Below, in pieces: positions 9,355-17,771 of a stretch of 64,000 bases of DNA. The notes under the pieces were generated by a model. The model was not told the DNA's origin, did not search any database, and saw only the letters and a list, made by a program, of their open reading frames with translations. Source of the DNA: SLNP01 sp964568875 (GTDB lineage: Bacteria; Bacteroidota; Bacteroidia; Bacteroidales; VadinHA17); assembly GCA_964568875.1 (NCBI GenBank), contig CAZMSH010000009.1, positions 45,774 through 109,773 of the forward strand, in the 5' to 3' direction. A program made the position numbers and the translations under genes. Position 1 is the stretch's first letter. Each line of letters opens with the position of its first letter.

Positions 9355-9942
9355 TTAGCTTAATTCGAGGTTTATTTTATTTTCCTCCATGAGCTTGCGC
9401 ATGTTAATGAGCGCATATCTCATGCGTCCGAGGGCCGTATTTATGCTGACATCGGTTATTTCAGCAATCTCCTTGAAGCTTAGTCCGGTATAATGCCTCA
9501 GAATAACCACCTCCCTCTGATCTTCCGGAAGAAGCTGTATGAGTCGCCTGATATCCTTTACAACCTGACGCTTAACCATCACATCCTCAACATTGGCGTC
9601 TGACAGCTTACGTGAGTTGAAAATGTCACATTCGTAATCGTCATTCGAGATGACATTCATCTGCTTCTCACGCCTGAAGTGGTCAATGATGAGGTTATGA
9701 GCTATGCGCATGACCCATGAAATAAACCTGCCGTTTTCCTGGTAACGACCCGTTTTCAGCGATTGGATTACCTTCAGGAAGGTATCCTGAAAGATGTCTT
9801 CCGCGAGTGCCTGATCACGAATATACATTGAAATATATCCGTAAACCTTGTTCTTATAGGAATGGATTAGCTTCTCTATTGAGGACTGATCACCACTTAT
9901 GAACTTGTTGATAAGTTCATAATCGGATTCTCTGTTATTCAT
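9355..9942 (-). CDS. ECF-type RNA polymerase sigma-70 factor
   Basis: A 195-residue group 4 sigma factor with only regions 2 and 4. Region 2 spans roughly residues 25-95 and includes the RNA polymerase-binding and -10 recognition segment ALAEDIFQDTFLKVI and the R/W-rich FISWVMRIAHNLIIDHFRR. Region 4 (about 130-185) holds LLPEDQREVVILRHY and the helix-turn-helix LSFKEIAEITDVSINTALGRMRYAL. No anti-sigma factor with the usual N-terminal zinc or FecR-like domain is encoded next to it; only the 69-codon ORF follows. The gene is divergent from uvrA across a 150-base region. Its regulon cannot be read from the sequence. Confidence 0.93.
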   Translation of the reverse strand: MNNRESDYELINKFISGDQSSIEKLIHSYKNKVYGYISMYIRDQALAEDIFQDTFLKVIQSLKTGRYQENGRFISWVMRIAHNLIIDHFRREKQMNVISNDDYECDIFNSRKLSDANVEDVMVKRQVVKDIRRLIQLLPEDQREVVILRHYTGLSFKEIAEITDVSINTALGRMRYALINMRKLMEENKINLELS

Positions 9943-10046
9943 AACTCTCTCTTTTATTGGTCAAGAGTAGAGATTTTCTATAGGCAGTCCTCCCTGTTTT
10001 TGATTTGCATAGACAAAGAAATAAATTTTTTTTGATTTGAAAGTAT

Positions 10047-10054
10047 TACTTTTG
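10047..10054 (+). promoter_or_regulatory. -7 promoter element for uvrA
   Basis: TACTTTTG matches TAnnTTTG, 38 bases before the GTG start of uvrA. TTTG motifs occur at 10031-10034 and 10036-10039, but these are closer than the usual 18-20 base spacing, so the -33 element is uncertain. Confidence 0.4.
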
Positions 10055-10092
10055 AATTTTAACACATCCTTAACCATAACAATCAACTGAGT

Positions 10093-12891
10093 GTGAGCGT
10101 AGAGTCAGGATTCATCGAGATACGTGGGGCAAGAGTTCACAATCTCAAAAACATAAGTCTGAACATCCCCCGCAATAAACTTGTCATTATTACCGGAGTA
10201 TCAGGGTCAGGGAAATCCTCCCTGGCATTTGACACTATCTATGCCGAAGGCCAGAGAAGATATGTCGAGAGCCTCTCAGCATATGCACGGCAGTTTCTTG
10301 GGCGCATGAACAAACCCGAGGTAGATTTCATTAACGGCATTCCTCCCGCAATTTCGATAGAGCAAAAGGTCAACTCCCGTAATCCGCGGTCAACAGTAGG
10401 CACCACCACAGAGATATATGATTACCTGCGCCTTCTATACTCCCGCATCGGCAAGACAATATCACCCGTCTCAGGGCGTCAGGTAAAGCGGCACAGTGTC
10501 GAAGACGTTGTAGACTGCCTGACCTCTTTTAATGAAGGAACCAGGGCTGTTATTTTTGCTCCGGCGCAAATACCCGCCAATATCTCCCTTGATGAATACT
10601 TCGCTTTCCTCAACAAGCAAGGCTTCTCCCGCATAGAACACTCAGGAATTATCAGCAGAACTGACTCTGCTGAAGGTCTGCAGGGTGTAAAACCCGGCGA
10701 CGAGATAAACATAGTCATCGACCGCATAGCTGCTTCTTCTGCACCCGATGAAATAAGCCGCATGGCTGATTCAGTGCAGACAGCATTTCAGATAGGACAT
10801 GGTAAATGTGAAGTGCTGGCCGAAACTGAAAAAGGAACCAAAAGGAGGAAGTTCTCAAGGATGTTTGAAGAAGATGGAATTCATTTTGAAGAACCGTCAG
10901 AACATCTTTTCAGTTTTAACAATCCCCTTGGAGCATGCCCCGTATGCGAGGGTTATGGCAAAGTAATGGGTATCGATGAAGACCTGGTTATACCCGACAA
11001 GAACCTCTCTGTATATGACGATGCGATAGCATGCTGGAGAGGTGAGACCATGAGCAAGTGGAAAGAACGACTCATCTCCGGTGCCCATAAATTTGACTTT
11101 CCGGTACACAAACCCTGGTATCAGCTTACCAGAGAACAACAGAGACTTGTCTGGACAGGTAACAGGTATTTTTTCGGACTCAACAGCTTCTTCAGCCATC
11201 TTGAAGAGAAAAAGTATAAAATTCAGTACAGGGTAATGCTAAGCCGCTACAGAGGAAAAACAATATGTCATGAATGTAACGGCACAAGGCTAAGGAAGGA
11301 AGCAGGATATGTCAAAGCAGGTGGTAAATCAATCTTCGAGCTTACCGCAATGCCTGTCGACGCTCTTTATGATTTCTTTGTGAAATTCAAGCCGGGAGGA
11401 GACTCTGAGGTGGTGGCCGAACGTATATTACTGGAAATCAGGCAGAGGCTTAAATTTCTTCTCGACGTAGGACTACCCTATCTGACCCTGGCACGCTTGT
11501 CATCGACACTTTCAGGAGGAGAAGCTCAGAGAATAAACCTTTCCACCTCATTGGGGAGCAGCCTGGTAGGTTCGCTCTACATTCTTGACGAGCCGAGCAT
11601 AGGCCTTCATCCCCGCGACATCAGGCTGCTGACTTCCGTTCTGAAGGAACTGAGGGATATAGGAAACACTGTAATTGTCGTAGAGCATGAAGAGGAGATA
11701 ATAAGGGCTGCTGATATGATCATTGACCTTGGACCTCTGGCAGGAAGCAATGGTGGTGAAATAGTCTTCCGCGGAACCCTCGGAGAGTGCATGGCAGGCA
11801 ATTCGCTTACTGCTCAGTACCTTTCGCGACGCATGACAGTAGGGGTTCCGGCCCGAAGAAGAAAATGGAACAGCTATATAGAGGTCAACAGTGCACGGCA
11901 GAATAACCTTAAAAATATTGATGTAAGGTTTCCCCTTCATGTTTTGACATGCGTTACGGGTGTCAGCGGCTCAGGAAAGTCTACCCTGGTAAATGATATT
12001 CTGTACAGGGCGCTGAACAGATATCGCAACGGTTCTTCCGACCGCCCCGGTGAGCACGGTTCTCTCAAAGGAGATATTGACACCATAACCTCTGTGGAGA
12101 TGGTAGACCAGAACCCAATAGGGAAATCGAGCCGCTCAAATCCGGTAACATATCTTAAAGCCTACGATGAAATAAGGAAACTATTTGCCGAACAGCAGGC
12201 TTCTGTACAGATGGGATTCCGGCCGGCACACTTCTCATTCAATGTTGACGGAGGTCGTTGTGAAGAGTGCCAGGGCGAAGGAATCATCAAAGTTGAAATG
12301 CAGTTTATGGCCGATGTTGAACTCCTTTGTGAAGCATGTGGTGGAAAGAGGTTTAAAAAGGATGTACTGGAAGTGCGCTTCAATGGAAAAAACATTTATG
12401 ACATCCTCGAGATGACCGTCGATGAGGCAATCTCGTTCTTCGGTTCCGACAAGAATAAAACAGCGGGAAGAATTGCTGATAAGCTTAAACCGCTGGCTGA
12501 CGTGGGCCTTGGATATGTTAAACTGGGACAATCTTCAGCCACCTTGTCAGGAGGAGAAAGTCAAAGAGTCAAACTTGCATACTTCATCGGACAAGAGAAA
12601 AATGCCGGGCATATTCTGTTTATTTTCGACGAGCCAACCACGGGTCTCCACTTCCACGATATCTCAAAGCTGCTGCAATCAATTCATTCGCTGATATCCA
12701 AAGGACATTCGGTGATACTCATCGAACATAATCCGGAAGTAATCAGGAATGCTGACTGGATAATAGACCTTGGGCCGGAGGGCGGAGAAAAGGGCGGTAC
12801 ATTGGTTTTTGAAGGCACTCCTGATCAGATAACAGGCTGCCGCAAATCACATACCGGAAAATTTCTTGCTTCCTATTCTACTTTAGCTTAA
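10093..12891 (+). CDS. uvrA: Excinuclease ABC subunit A
   Basis: DNA damage-recognition ATPase of nucleotide excision repair; dimerises and loads UvrB. The 932-residue protein has two ABC modules: first Walker A GVSGSGKSSLAF near residue 33, signature LSGGEAQRI near 475, and Walker B ILDEPSIGLHP; second Walker A GVSGSGKST near 620, signature LSGGESQRV and FDEPTTGLHFHD near 850. Zinc-binding pairs appear as CPVCEGYG, CHECNGTR, CEECQGEG and CEACGGKR. The start is GTG at 10093, giving MSVESGFIEIRGARVHNLK, the expected UvrA N-terminus. The 3' end overlaps the convergent gene at 12878 by 14 bases. Confidence 0.98.
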   Translation: MSVESGFIEIRGARVHNLKNISLNIPRNKLVIITGVSGSGKSSLAFDTIYAEGQRRYVESLSAYARQFLGRMNKPEVDFINGIPPAISIEQKVNSRNPRSTVGTTTEIYDYLRLLYSRIGKTISPVSGRQVKRHSVEDVVDCLTSFNEGTRAVIFAPAQIPANISLDEYFAFLNKQGFSRIEHSGIISRTDSAEGLQGVKPGDEINIVIDRIAASSAPDEISRMADSVQTAFQIGHGKCEVLAETEKGTKRRKFSRMFEEDGIHFEEPSEHLFSFNNPLGACPVCEGYGKVMGIDEDLVIPDKNLSVYDDAIACWRGETMSKWKERLISGAHKFDFPVHKPWYQLTREQQRLVWTGNRYFFGLNSFFSHLEEKKYKIQYRVMLSRYRGKTICHECNGTRLRKEAGYVKAGGKSIFELTAMPVDALYDFFVKFKPGGDSEVVAERILLEIRQRLKFLLDVGLPYLTLARLSSTLSGGEAQRINLSTSLGSSLVGSLYILDEPSIGLHPRDIRLLTSVLKELRDIGNTVIVVEHEEEIIRAADMIIDLGPLAGSNGGEIVFRGTLGECMAGNSLTAQYLSRRMTVGVPARRRKWNSYIEVNSARQNNLKNIDVRFPLHVLTCVTGVSGSGKSTLVNDILYRALNRYRNGSSDRPGEHGSLKGDIDTITSVEMVDQNPIGKSSRSNPVTYLKAYDEIRKLFAEQQASVQMGFRPAHFSFNVDGGRCEECQGEGIIKVEMQFMADVELLCEACGGKRFKKDVLEVRFNGKNIYDILEMTVDEAISFFGSDKNKTAGRIADKLKPLADVGLGYVKLGQSSATLSGGESQRVKLAYFIGQEKNAGHILFIFDEPTTGLHFHDISKLLQSIHSLISKGHSVILIEHNPEVIRNADWIIDLGPEGGEKGGTLVFEGTPDQITGCRKSHTGKFLASYSTLA

Positions 12892-13312
12892 ACCCGAACA
12901 TTATCGATACACATCCGCTGGCAGGTATTTCTCCGGGCTGGCTGAAACTACCAACCTTGACAACGAGTTTAAGCTGCTGACTCGACTGCAGTTTGAAATC
13001 CCATACCTTTGAATCGGAATCCTTACTCGAAAAGAGCTGGTTTCTGTTGGCGTCGTATATGCTGAATTCAACATTCGGGAGGTTCTCTGCCCCACATACT
13101 GCCAGTCTGTAGTCCATATCAGCATAGAACGTCTTGTAGAGCTCTGCCTCTTCACCTTCAACCAGAACAGCGGCATGATAATTACCGTCATGCGTATAGG
13201 AACCCAGCTCAGGAAGACAAATCTTCTTGGCGAATCCCTTGCACTGAGCACCTGCGTCAATGCTGCATGTAATGAAGATCAGGATAATCGGTATTATTCT
13301 CAGTAATTTCAT
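12878..13312 (-). CDS. Secreted hypothetical protein (144 residues)
   Basis: Signal peptide MKLLRIIPIILIFITCSIDAGAQ, then about 120 residues containing four cysteines (CKGFAKKIC, VCGAEN, SGCVSI) and a beta-rich pattern such as DMDYRLAVCGAENLPNVEF and FSIYDANRNQLFSSKD, resembling a small periplasmic jelly-roll-like domain. I cannot name a family. It starts 13 bases after the upstream lipoprotein gene ends and is surely in the same transcript. Its last 14 bases overlap the end of uvrA on the other strand. Confidence 0.8.
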   Translation of the reverse strand: MKLLRIIPIILIFITCSIDAGAQCKGFAKKICLPELGSYTHDGNYHAAVLVEGEEAELYKTFYADMDYRLAVCGAENLPNVEFSIYDANRNQLFSSKDSDSKVWDFKLQSSQQLKLVVKVGSFSQPGEIPASGCVSIMFGFKLK

Positions 13313-13324
13313 GATCTTTCAGTT

Positions 13325-14245
13325 TTATTGAATGAACGAATTCCTTATGGCTGCGACAGTGGTACGCAACTCCTCGAAAGTTTTGATTGTCATATCGGTC
13401 TTAACCTCTGACTTAAGTATCGTAACATTGGTTTCCCTGTCAACCTCCGTGCTGATAGGTGTCGAAGTAAGATTTATCTTGTCAAATATCTTGTAGAGGC
13501 CGTCGAGCTGCGTCAGAAGCTCATCAATTGCCGGATGACCGGCATTATCCTTAAGAAGGTCAAACAATATTCCTATAGACAACTTCTGATCAACAATTGT
13601 TGATACCAGCTTGTTATTATCAAAATCATCCATGTCAACCAGCTGTGTCGCTATATACAAACCTTCAATCCACCCTCCTACAAGTACAGTAGCTGCTATT
13701 GCAGGCTGATCATTATCCTCCAGATAGGAGTTGGAATTGAGGAAGGTCTCCGAGACAATTTCCATTATCACATCTGTATTGTTGATGTTTTCCTCCAGCT
13801 TCTCAATAGTCTCCTGGCTGATTGCATCAAGTATACCCAATCCGTCTGCCATCTTCTTGGCTGCATTCATGTAATCGATAATAATCTGTGTCTGGTCGTA
13901 AAGACTGGCAAAGCTGAGATCACATGTATATATGCCAAGGTTGAGTGCCATACTTTTATTGGTGGTATAGTTTGACGCATTTTCCACTGGGTTGAGATAA
14001 TCCTTATCAAAACGTGCGCCTGCAGTCTTAATCAGCATTGCAGACTCAAGTGGCGAAGGAAGTGACCTGAAAATCTTCTCAGCCTGCTTGATGTCATCAA
14101 GTATCTGAAGGTCTTCTTTCTTCAGATCGATAGACGTTTGACTCTGATCAGTTTTACCCCTGTCTCCACAGCCAGATAAAATAACTGCACAGAACAGGAT
14201 TACTGCTGCATTCAGGATAGTTCTGGTAATAAACTTGCTATTCAT
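13325..14245 (-). CDS. Predicted lipoprotein of unknown function (306 residues)
   Basis: N-terminal lipoprotein signal with lipobox VILSGC, Cys26 being the predicted lipidation site, followed by GDRGKTD. The mature part is largely helical (for example RSLPSPLESAMLIKTAGARF and YDQTQIIIDYMNAAKKMADGLG) with no recognised catalytic motif. It lies just upstream of the 144-residue secreted protein in one transcript (13-base gap), which suggests that the two act together in the envelope. Function unknown. Confidence 0.8.
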   Translation of the reverse strand: MNSKFITRTILNAAVILFCAVILSGCGDRGKTDQSQTSIDLKKEDLQILDDIKQAEKIFRSLPSPLESAMLIKTAGARFDKDYLNPVENASNYTTNKSMALNLGIYTCDLSFASLYDQTQIIIDYMNAAKKMADGLGILDAISQETIEKLEENINNTDVIMEIVSETFLNSNSYLEDNDQPAIAATVLVGGWIEGLYIATQLVDMDDFDNNKLVSTIVDQKLSIGILFDLLKDNAGHPAIDELLTQLDGLYKIFDKINLTSTPISTEVDRETNVTILKSEVKTDMTIKTFEELRTTVAAIRNSFIQ

Positions 14246-14279
14246 GATTAAGAATTTAGGTTTCCGTTTAAATATTCCA

Positions 14280-14311
14280 CTAAATTAGCATATTATTTTA
14301 TTTATTTCAAA
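14280..14311 (-). promoter_or_regulatory. Predicted promoter of the lipoprotein gene
   Basis: On the minus strand, TTTG (14311-14308), a 20-base spacer and TAATTTAG (14287-14280), one base off TAnnTTTG. The transcript would start near 14273 and give a leader of about 28 bases before the ATG at 14245. Spacing fits the Bacteroidota -33/-7 arrangement. Confidence 0.42.
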
Positions 14312-14336
14312 TAGTTTTTCTGCCACTATTCAGGGG

Positions 14337-15314
14337 TTAGTCGTGACTCGAAAAGTACTTCATAAATTGTGTTCTTTCATATACTGACGGCTTCTGGAAA
14401 TTCAGGTAGTTGAGTTTCCCCCTGAAATCTTCAATTCTGGCAAAGCCTTTCTTTCCCATCCATTCCGTTATCTGACGGTTCATGCTCTTCAGATATTCTA
14501 TTCCGTTATTATAAAGTACCGAACATACCTGCACCGTATCGGCTCCTGCCAGGAGGTACCTTATCGCATCATCGCCGCTGTGGGCTCCTGTTGATGCCGA
14601 TATATCAATATTGATATCCAGTGAGCTTGCCATGGCAATCCATCTCAGCACGTATCTTCTTTCTGCCGGAGTACTGAATACCGGTGCCGGAGTAATATTC
14701 ATAGCTTCTATATCTATATCCGGCTCATAGAACCTGTTGAACAGTACCACCCCCTTAACACCGCGCCTGTATAACTGATCAATGGTGTATAGAATATTTG
14801 AAAACCGGGGGCCCAGCTTCATCACTACCGGAATCTTAATAACCTTCATCAGGTTTTCTACCAGCGAATAGTATACTGTCTCCGCTTCTGCCGGTGAGAT
14901 GCGGCGGTCAACGGGAAGAAAAAACAGGTTTACCTCAAGGGCGTCAGCACCTGCAGCCTCAATGTTTCTGGCGAAGTCGATCCACTCTTTTGCCGTAATA
15001 CAGTTTATACTGGGAATCACAGGTATAGTAAGATTCTCCTTTGCTGTCCTGATAAGCGCCAGATATTCATCAACACTTTTTGATCTTGTATAGTATGCGA
15101 TATAGTCTCCTGCTTCGGGATATGATTCAGTCTCCGACAAAACATTGGAATAATGGTTTATCTGCTCTTCGAACAATGATTTAAGCACCACAGCACCTGC
15201 GCCGCAATCTTCAGCTTCCTTCAGGCGATCGGGGGTAGATGTCAGGCTGCTGCTGCTGACGATAAGCGGACTGCTTACCGGTAATCCAAGATAGGTTGTT
15301 TTTAGTTTATCCAT
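14337..15314 (-). CDS. Dihydroorotate dehydrogenase-like flavoprotein
   Basis: A 325-residue FMN-type TIM barrel resembling class 1 dihydroorotate dehydrogenases (opening KTTYLGLPVSSPLIVSSSSLT; PVVMKLGPRFSN, with the conserved Lys strand; and SASTGAHSGDDAIRYLLAGADTVQVCS at the phosphate-binding end). The catalytic-loop segment, which in true PyrD reads N-x-SCPN, here reads VNLFFLPVDR, so the active-site cysteine is missing. It is therefore likely not the pyrimidine enzyme but a paralogue acting on another substrate. It lies 29 bases downstream of the YggS gene. Reaction unknown. Confidence 0.85.
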   Translation of the reverse strand: MDKLKTTYLGLPVSSPLIVSSSSLTSTPDRLKEAEDCGAGAVVLKSLFEEQINHYSNVLSETESYPEAGDYIAYYTRSKSVDEYLALIRTAKENLTIPVIPSINCITAKEWIDFARNIEAAGADALEVNLFFLPVDRRISPAEAETVYYSLVENLMKVIKIPVVMKLGPRFSNILYTIDQLYRRGVKGVVLFNRFYEPDIDIEAMNITPAPVFSTPAERRYVLRWIAMASSLDINIDISASTGAHSGDDAIRYLLAGADTVQVCSVLYNNGIEYLKSMNRQITEWMGKKGFARIEDFRGKLNYLNFQKPSVYERTQFMKYFSSHD

Positions 15315-15343
15315 TTCTGTTTATGTTATCTGTTTCAAAAATA

Positions 15344-16009
15344 TCATCTTTCTCCGAATATCAGGCTACCGACCCTAATAATGGTACTGCCCTCTTCAAT
15401 TGCGGTAATATAATCACCAGACATTCCCATTGACAACTCACGGAAATCATCACTATCACTGAAAAAATCTCTCTTTATCCTGTTAAAATAATCTCTGAGT
15501 TGCCTGAACTCTCCTCTTACAATATCGTGATTGTCCGTAAAGGTTGCCATTCCCATAACGCCGCATATATTTATCTGTCTGAGGCTTATAAATCCGGGGT
15601 CAGTCAGCATCTCGTCAATCTCACCAATACTGAACCCAAATTTGGTATCTTCAGTTGCAATATGTATCTGCAACAGGCAATCAACCTTCCTCCCAACCTT
15701 CGAGGCCTCCCTGTCTATTACCCGAAGGAGTTTATAGCTGTCAACCGATTCAATCATAGAAATGAACGGAACAATAAACTTAACCTTGTTAGACTGAAGA
15801 TGTCCGATCAGATGCCACCTGATATCCGGCGGAAGATAGTCCTTCTTTGCCAATAGTTCCTGGACCCTGTTCTCACCAAAAACCCTTTGTCCGGAATCAT
15901 ATGCCTCCATAATCATGGCCGGAGGCTTAGTCTTTGAGACTGCAACTATCTTAACACTTTCGGGTACACTATCCCTGAGAAAGGCTATATTCTGAGCAAC
16001 CGTATGCAT
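15344..16009 (-). CDS. YggS/PROSC-family pyridoxal phosphate-binding protein
   Basis: PLP homeostasis protein of the alanine racemase-like fold, 221 residues. Lys26 in KIVAVSKTKP is the PLP Schiff-base residue; VFGENRVQELLAK, IRWHLIGHLQSNKVK and LSMGMSGDYITAIEEGSTIIRVGS are the signature blocks of the family. These proteins buffer free PLP and affect amino acid pools; no catalytic reaction is firmly established. Downstream of DUF1015 and separated from it by a strong terminator-like hairpin (16042-16086). Confidence 0.95.
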   Translation of the reverse strand: MHTVAQNIAFLRDSVPESVKIVAVSKTKPPAMIMEAYDSGQRVFGENRVQELLAKKDYLPPDIRWHLIGHLQSNKVKFIVPFISMIESVDSYKLLRVIDREASKVGRKVDCLLQIHIATEDTKFGFSIGEIDEMLTDPGFISLRQINICGVMGMATFTDNHDIVRGEFRQLRDYFNRIKRDFFSDSDDFRELSMGMSGDYITAIEEGSTIIRVGSLIFGER

Positions 16010-16041
16010 ATATTGAGAAACATGTCACGATTCAAAAATAA

Positions 16042-16086
16042 CAAAAAAAGAGTAGGCTGTCTCAAAAGGGCAGCCTCTCTTTTTTA
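16042..16086. terminator. Bidirectional hairpin terminator between DUF1015 and yggS
   Basis: Stem AGGCTG (16054-16059)/CAGCCT (16071-16076), extended through a bulged T by AAAAAAGAG/CTCTTTTTT, with loop TCTCAAAAGGG. A-rich on one side and T-rich on the other, it can end transcription in both directions; here it would stop the DUF1015 transcript before yggS. The loop sequence is nearly the same as in the terminator at 52016-52049. Confidence 0.7.
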
Positions 16087-16158
16087 AATTGTCAGCATTA
16101 TCTCTCCTGAACAGAGGTTATAATATTATAAAAACTACTATTCCGGATCTGCCTGTTT

Positions 16159-17409
16159 TTATTTTAATAGATGAATTGCCAGTCCGCTGCGTAGTTTAGG
16201 CTCAAACCATGTTGTTTTCGGAGGCATGATGTTCCCTGTATCGGCAATCCTGATCAGTTGATCCATTGACACTGGGTACAATGCAAAAGCCACTTTCATC
16301 TCTCCCGAATCAACTCTTCTGCTAAGCTCACCCAATCCTCTGATGCCACCAACGAAATCAATCCTCTTTGAACGCCTAAGATCCTGAATATCAAGAACAG
16401 GAGCCAGTATCTGGTCTGATAGTATTGTAACGTCAAGACCACCAATAGGATCATCATCATTGTAGGTTCCCTCCCTGGCTGTCAGGCTGTACCATTTACC
16501 TTCAATATACATCGAGAATTCATGCAGTTTGCCGGGTTTGTATATTTCACTGCCCTTTTCCGTAACCTCAAATCCCTTCGCAATTTTCGCAAGAAACTCA
16601 TCAACAGAAAGTCCGTTAAGATCTTTTACCACCCTGTTATAGTCAATAATCCGAAGCTGATTTGCCGGAAAATGAACCGCGAGAAAGAAGTTGTACTCTT
16701 CATCTCCCCTGTGATCAGGATTGGCCTCACGCTTCTCCTTTCCCACCAGCGCAGCTGCAGCTGTTCTGTGGTGACCGTCAGCAACATAGGTGTTTGGAAC
16801 CTTTTTTCGAAATAATTCCTCAATCCGTCTGTTTGTGCCCATGTCGCGTATCACCCAGAAATGGTGACCGAAGCCATCTTCAGCAACAAAATCATATTCC
16901 GGCTTCTCACCTGAGACTACTGAGTCGACTATTTCATCGATTTCACTCACGGCAGGATAGGTAAAAAAGACAGGCTCTATATTTGCCTCATTGACCTTTA
17001 CATGGATCATCCTGTCCTGTTCCTTGTCGGGTCTGGTAAGCTCGTGCTTCAGGATTTTTCCTTCAAGATAGTCATCAACCGATGCACAACCCATTATGCC
17101 ATACTGAGTGCGGCCCTCCATTGTCTGGGCATAGATGTAGTACATTGGCTCGTCATCCTGTACCAGCCACCCTTTCTCCTGCCACTTTTTGAAATTCTCT
17201 ACTGATTTTGCATATACTTCTTCCGAATGAACGTCTGTACCGGCAGGAAGATCTATCTCCGACCGTGTAATATGCAGAAGTGATGTCTCTTTTCCCTCCG
17301 CCATTTTTGACGCTTCCTCACTGTTCATAACATCATAAGGGAGGCATGCCAGCTCTGCCGCTATCTCCCTGGGAGGCCTTAACCCCCTAAATGGTTTAAT
17401 TATCGCCAT
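16159..17409 (-). CDS. DUF1015 family protein
   Basis: A 416-residue cytoplasmic protein with the DUF1015 hallmarks: N-terminal IIKPFRGLRPPREIA followed by CLPYDVMNSEEA, the central VADGHHRTAAAALV motif, and a C-terminal YPVSMDQLIRIADTGNIMPPKTTWFEPKLRSGL. The family function is not established; its members lie beside serA and serC in many Bacteroidota, as here, which hints at a link to serine or amino acid metabolism. It follows serA at a distance of 362 bases that contains repeats and the assembly gap. Confidence 0.92.
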   Translation of the reverse strand: MAIIKPFRGLRPPREIAAELACLPYDVMNSEEASKMAEGKETSLLHITRSEIDLPAGTDVHSEEVYAKSVENFKKWQEKGWLVQDDEPMYYIYAQTMEGRTQYGIMGCASVDDYLEGKILKHELTRPDKEQDRMIHVKVNEANIEPVFFTYPAVSEIDEIVDSVVSGEKPEYDFVAEDGFGHHFWVIRDMGTNRRIEELFRKKVPNTYVADGHHRTAAAALVGKEKREANPDHRGDEEYNFFLAVHFPANQLRIIDYNRVVKDLNGLSVDEFLAKIAKGFEVTEKGSEIYKPGKLHEFSMYIEGKWYSLTAREGTYNDDDPIGGLDVTILSDQILAPVLDIQDLRRSKRIDFVGGIRGLGELSRRVDSGEMKVAFALYPVSMDQLIRIADTGNIMPPKTTWFEPKLRSGLAIHLLK

Positions 17410-17588
17410 CTGTTAATCTCTTTTTTTTTGAATTTTAATAATATTATTAATCAACTTATATGCCTACCCTGTACCCTGCAACCTTTCACCTCCGCATTCC
17501 GACCGCAGGAACATTTGAGATATTAATATCTGTTATCCTCCGCCCCGCGCAACAAATAGTGCGGGGCTGTTTTGCTATTATTATTCAA
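17410..17588. other. Intergenic stretch with two palindromes
   Basis: No gene is seen. It contains a perfect 14-base palindrome AGATATTAATATCT (17518-17531) and a strong hairpin at 17542-17567: GCCCCGCGC paired with GTGCGGGGC around an 8-base loop, followed on the plus strand by TGTTTTGC. The flanking genes are both on the minus strand, where no T-run follows, so the hairpin is more likely a repeat or structural element than a normal terminator. Confidence 0.5.
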
Positions 17589-17649
17589 CCCCTCTGGGGT
17601 TGGATTGTACCCCTCTGGGGTTGGATTGTACCCCTCTGGGGTTGGATTG
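17589..17649. repeat. 21-bp tandem repeat ending at the assembly gap
   Basis: Three head-to-tail copies (the last cut by N) of a 21-base unit beginning CCCCTCTGGGG and ending TTGGATTGTA. Each unit contains a CCCC-TCT-GGGG mini-hairpin; in the first copy the stem extends to CAACCCC/GGGGTTG. The array continues into the unsequenced gap, so copy number is unknown. The short self-complementary unit recalls REP-like elements. Confidence 0.85.
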
Positions 17650-17749
17650 NNNNNNNNNNNNNNNNNNNNNNNNNNNNNNNNNNNNNNNNNNNNNNNNNNN
17701 NNNNNNNNNNNNNNNNNNNNNNNNNNNNNNNNNNNNNNNNNNNNNNNNN
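17650..17749. other. Assembly gap (100 N)
   Basis: Exactly 100 undetermined bases, the usual placeholder for a scaffold gap of unknown size. It lies between a 21-bp tandem repeat and a 7-bp tandem repeat, which explains why assembly failed. Any reading frame through it is artificial. Confidence 0.98.
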
Positions 17750-17769
17750 TACCGTATACCGTATACCGT
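17750..17769. repeat. Heptamer tandem repeat (TACCGTA)
   Basis: TACCGTA TACCGTA TACCGT, i.e. GGTATAC units on the strand of serA, starting directly beyond its stop codon at 17772. The left part is lost in the assembly gap. It shares the GGTAT core with the heptamers at 63957-64000. Confidence 0.75.
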
Positions 17770-17771
17770 CC

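Noticed and set aside
17542..17567. The GC-rich hairpin as a terminator for serA
   Set aside because: On the serA strand no T-run follows; only the plus strand has a weak one and no plus-strand gene ends there.
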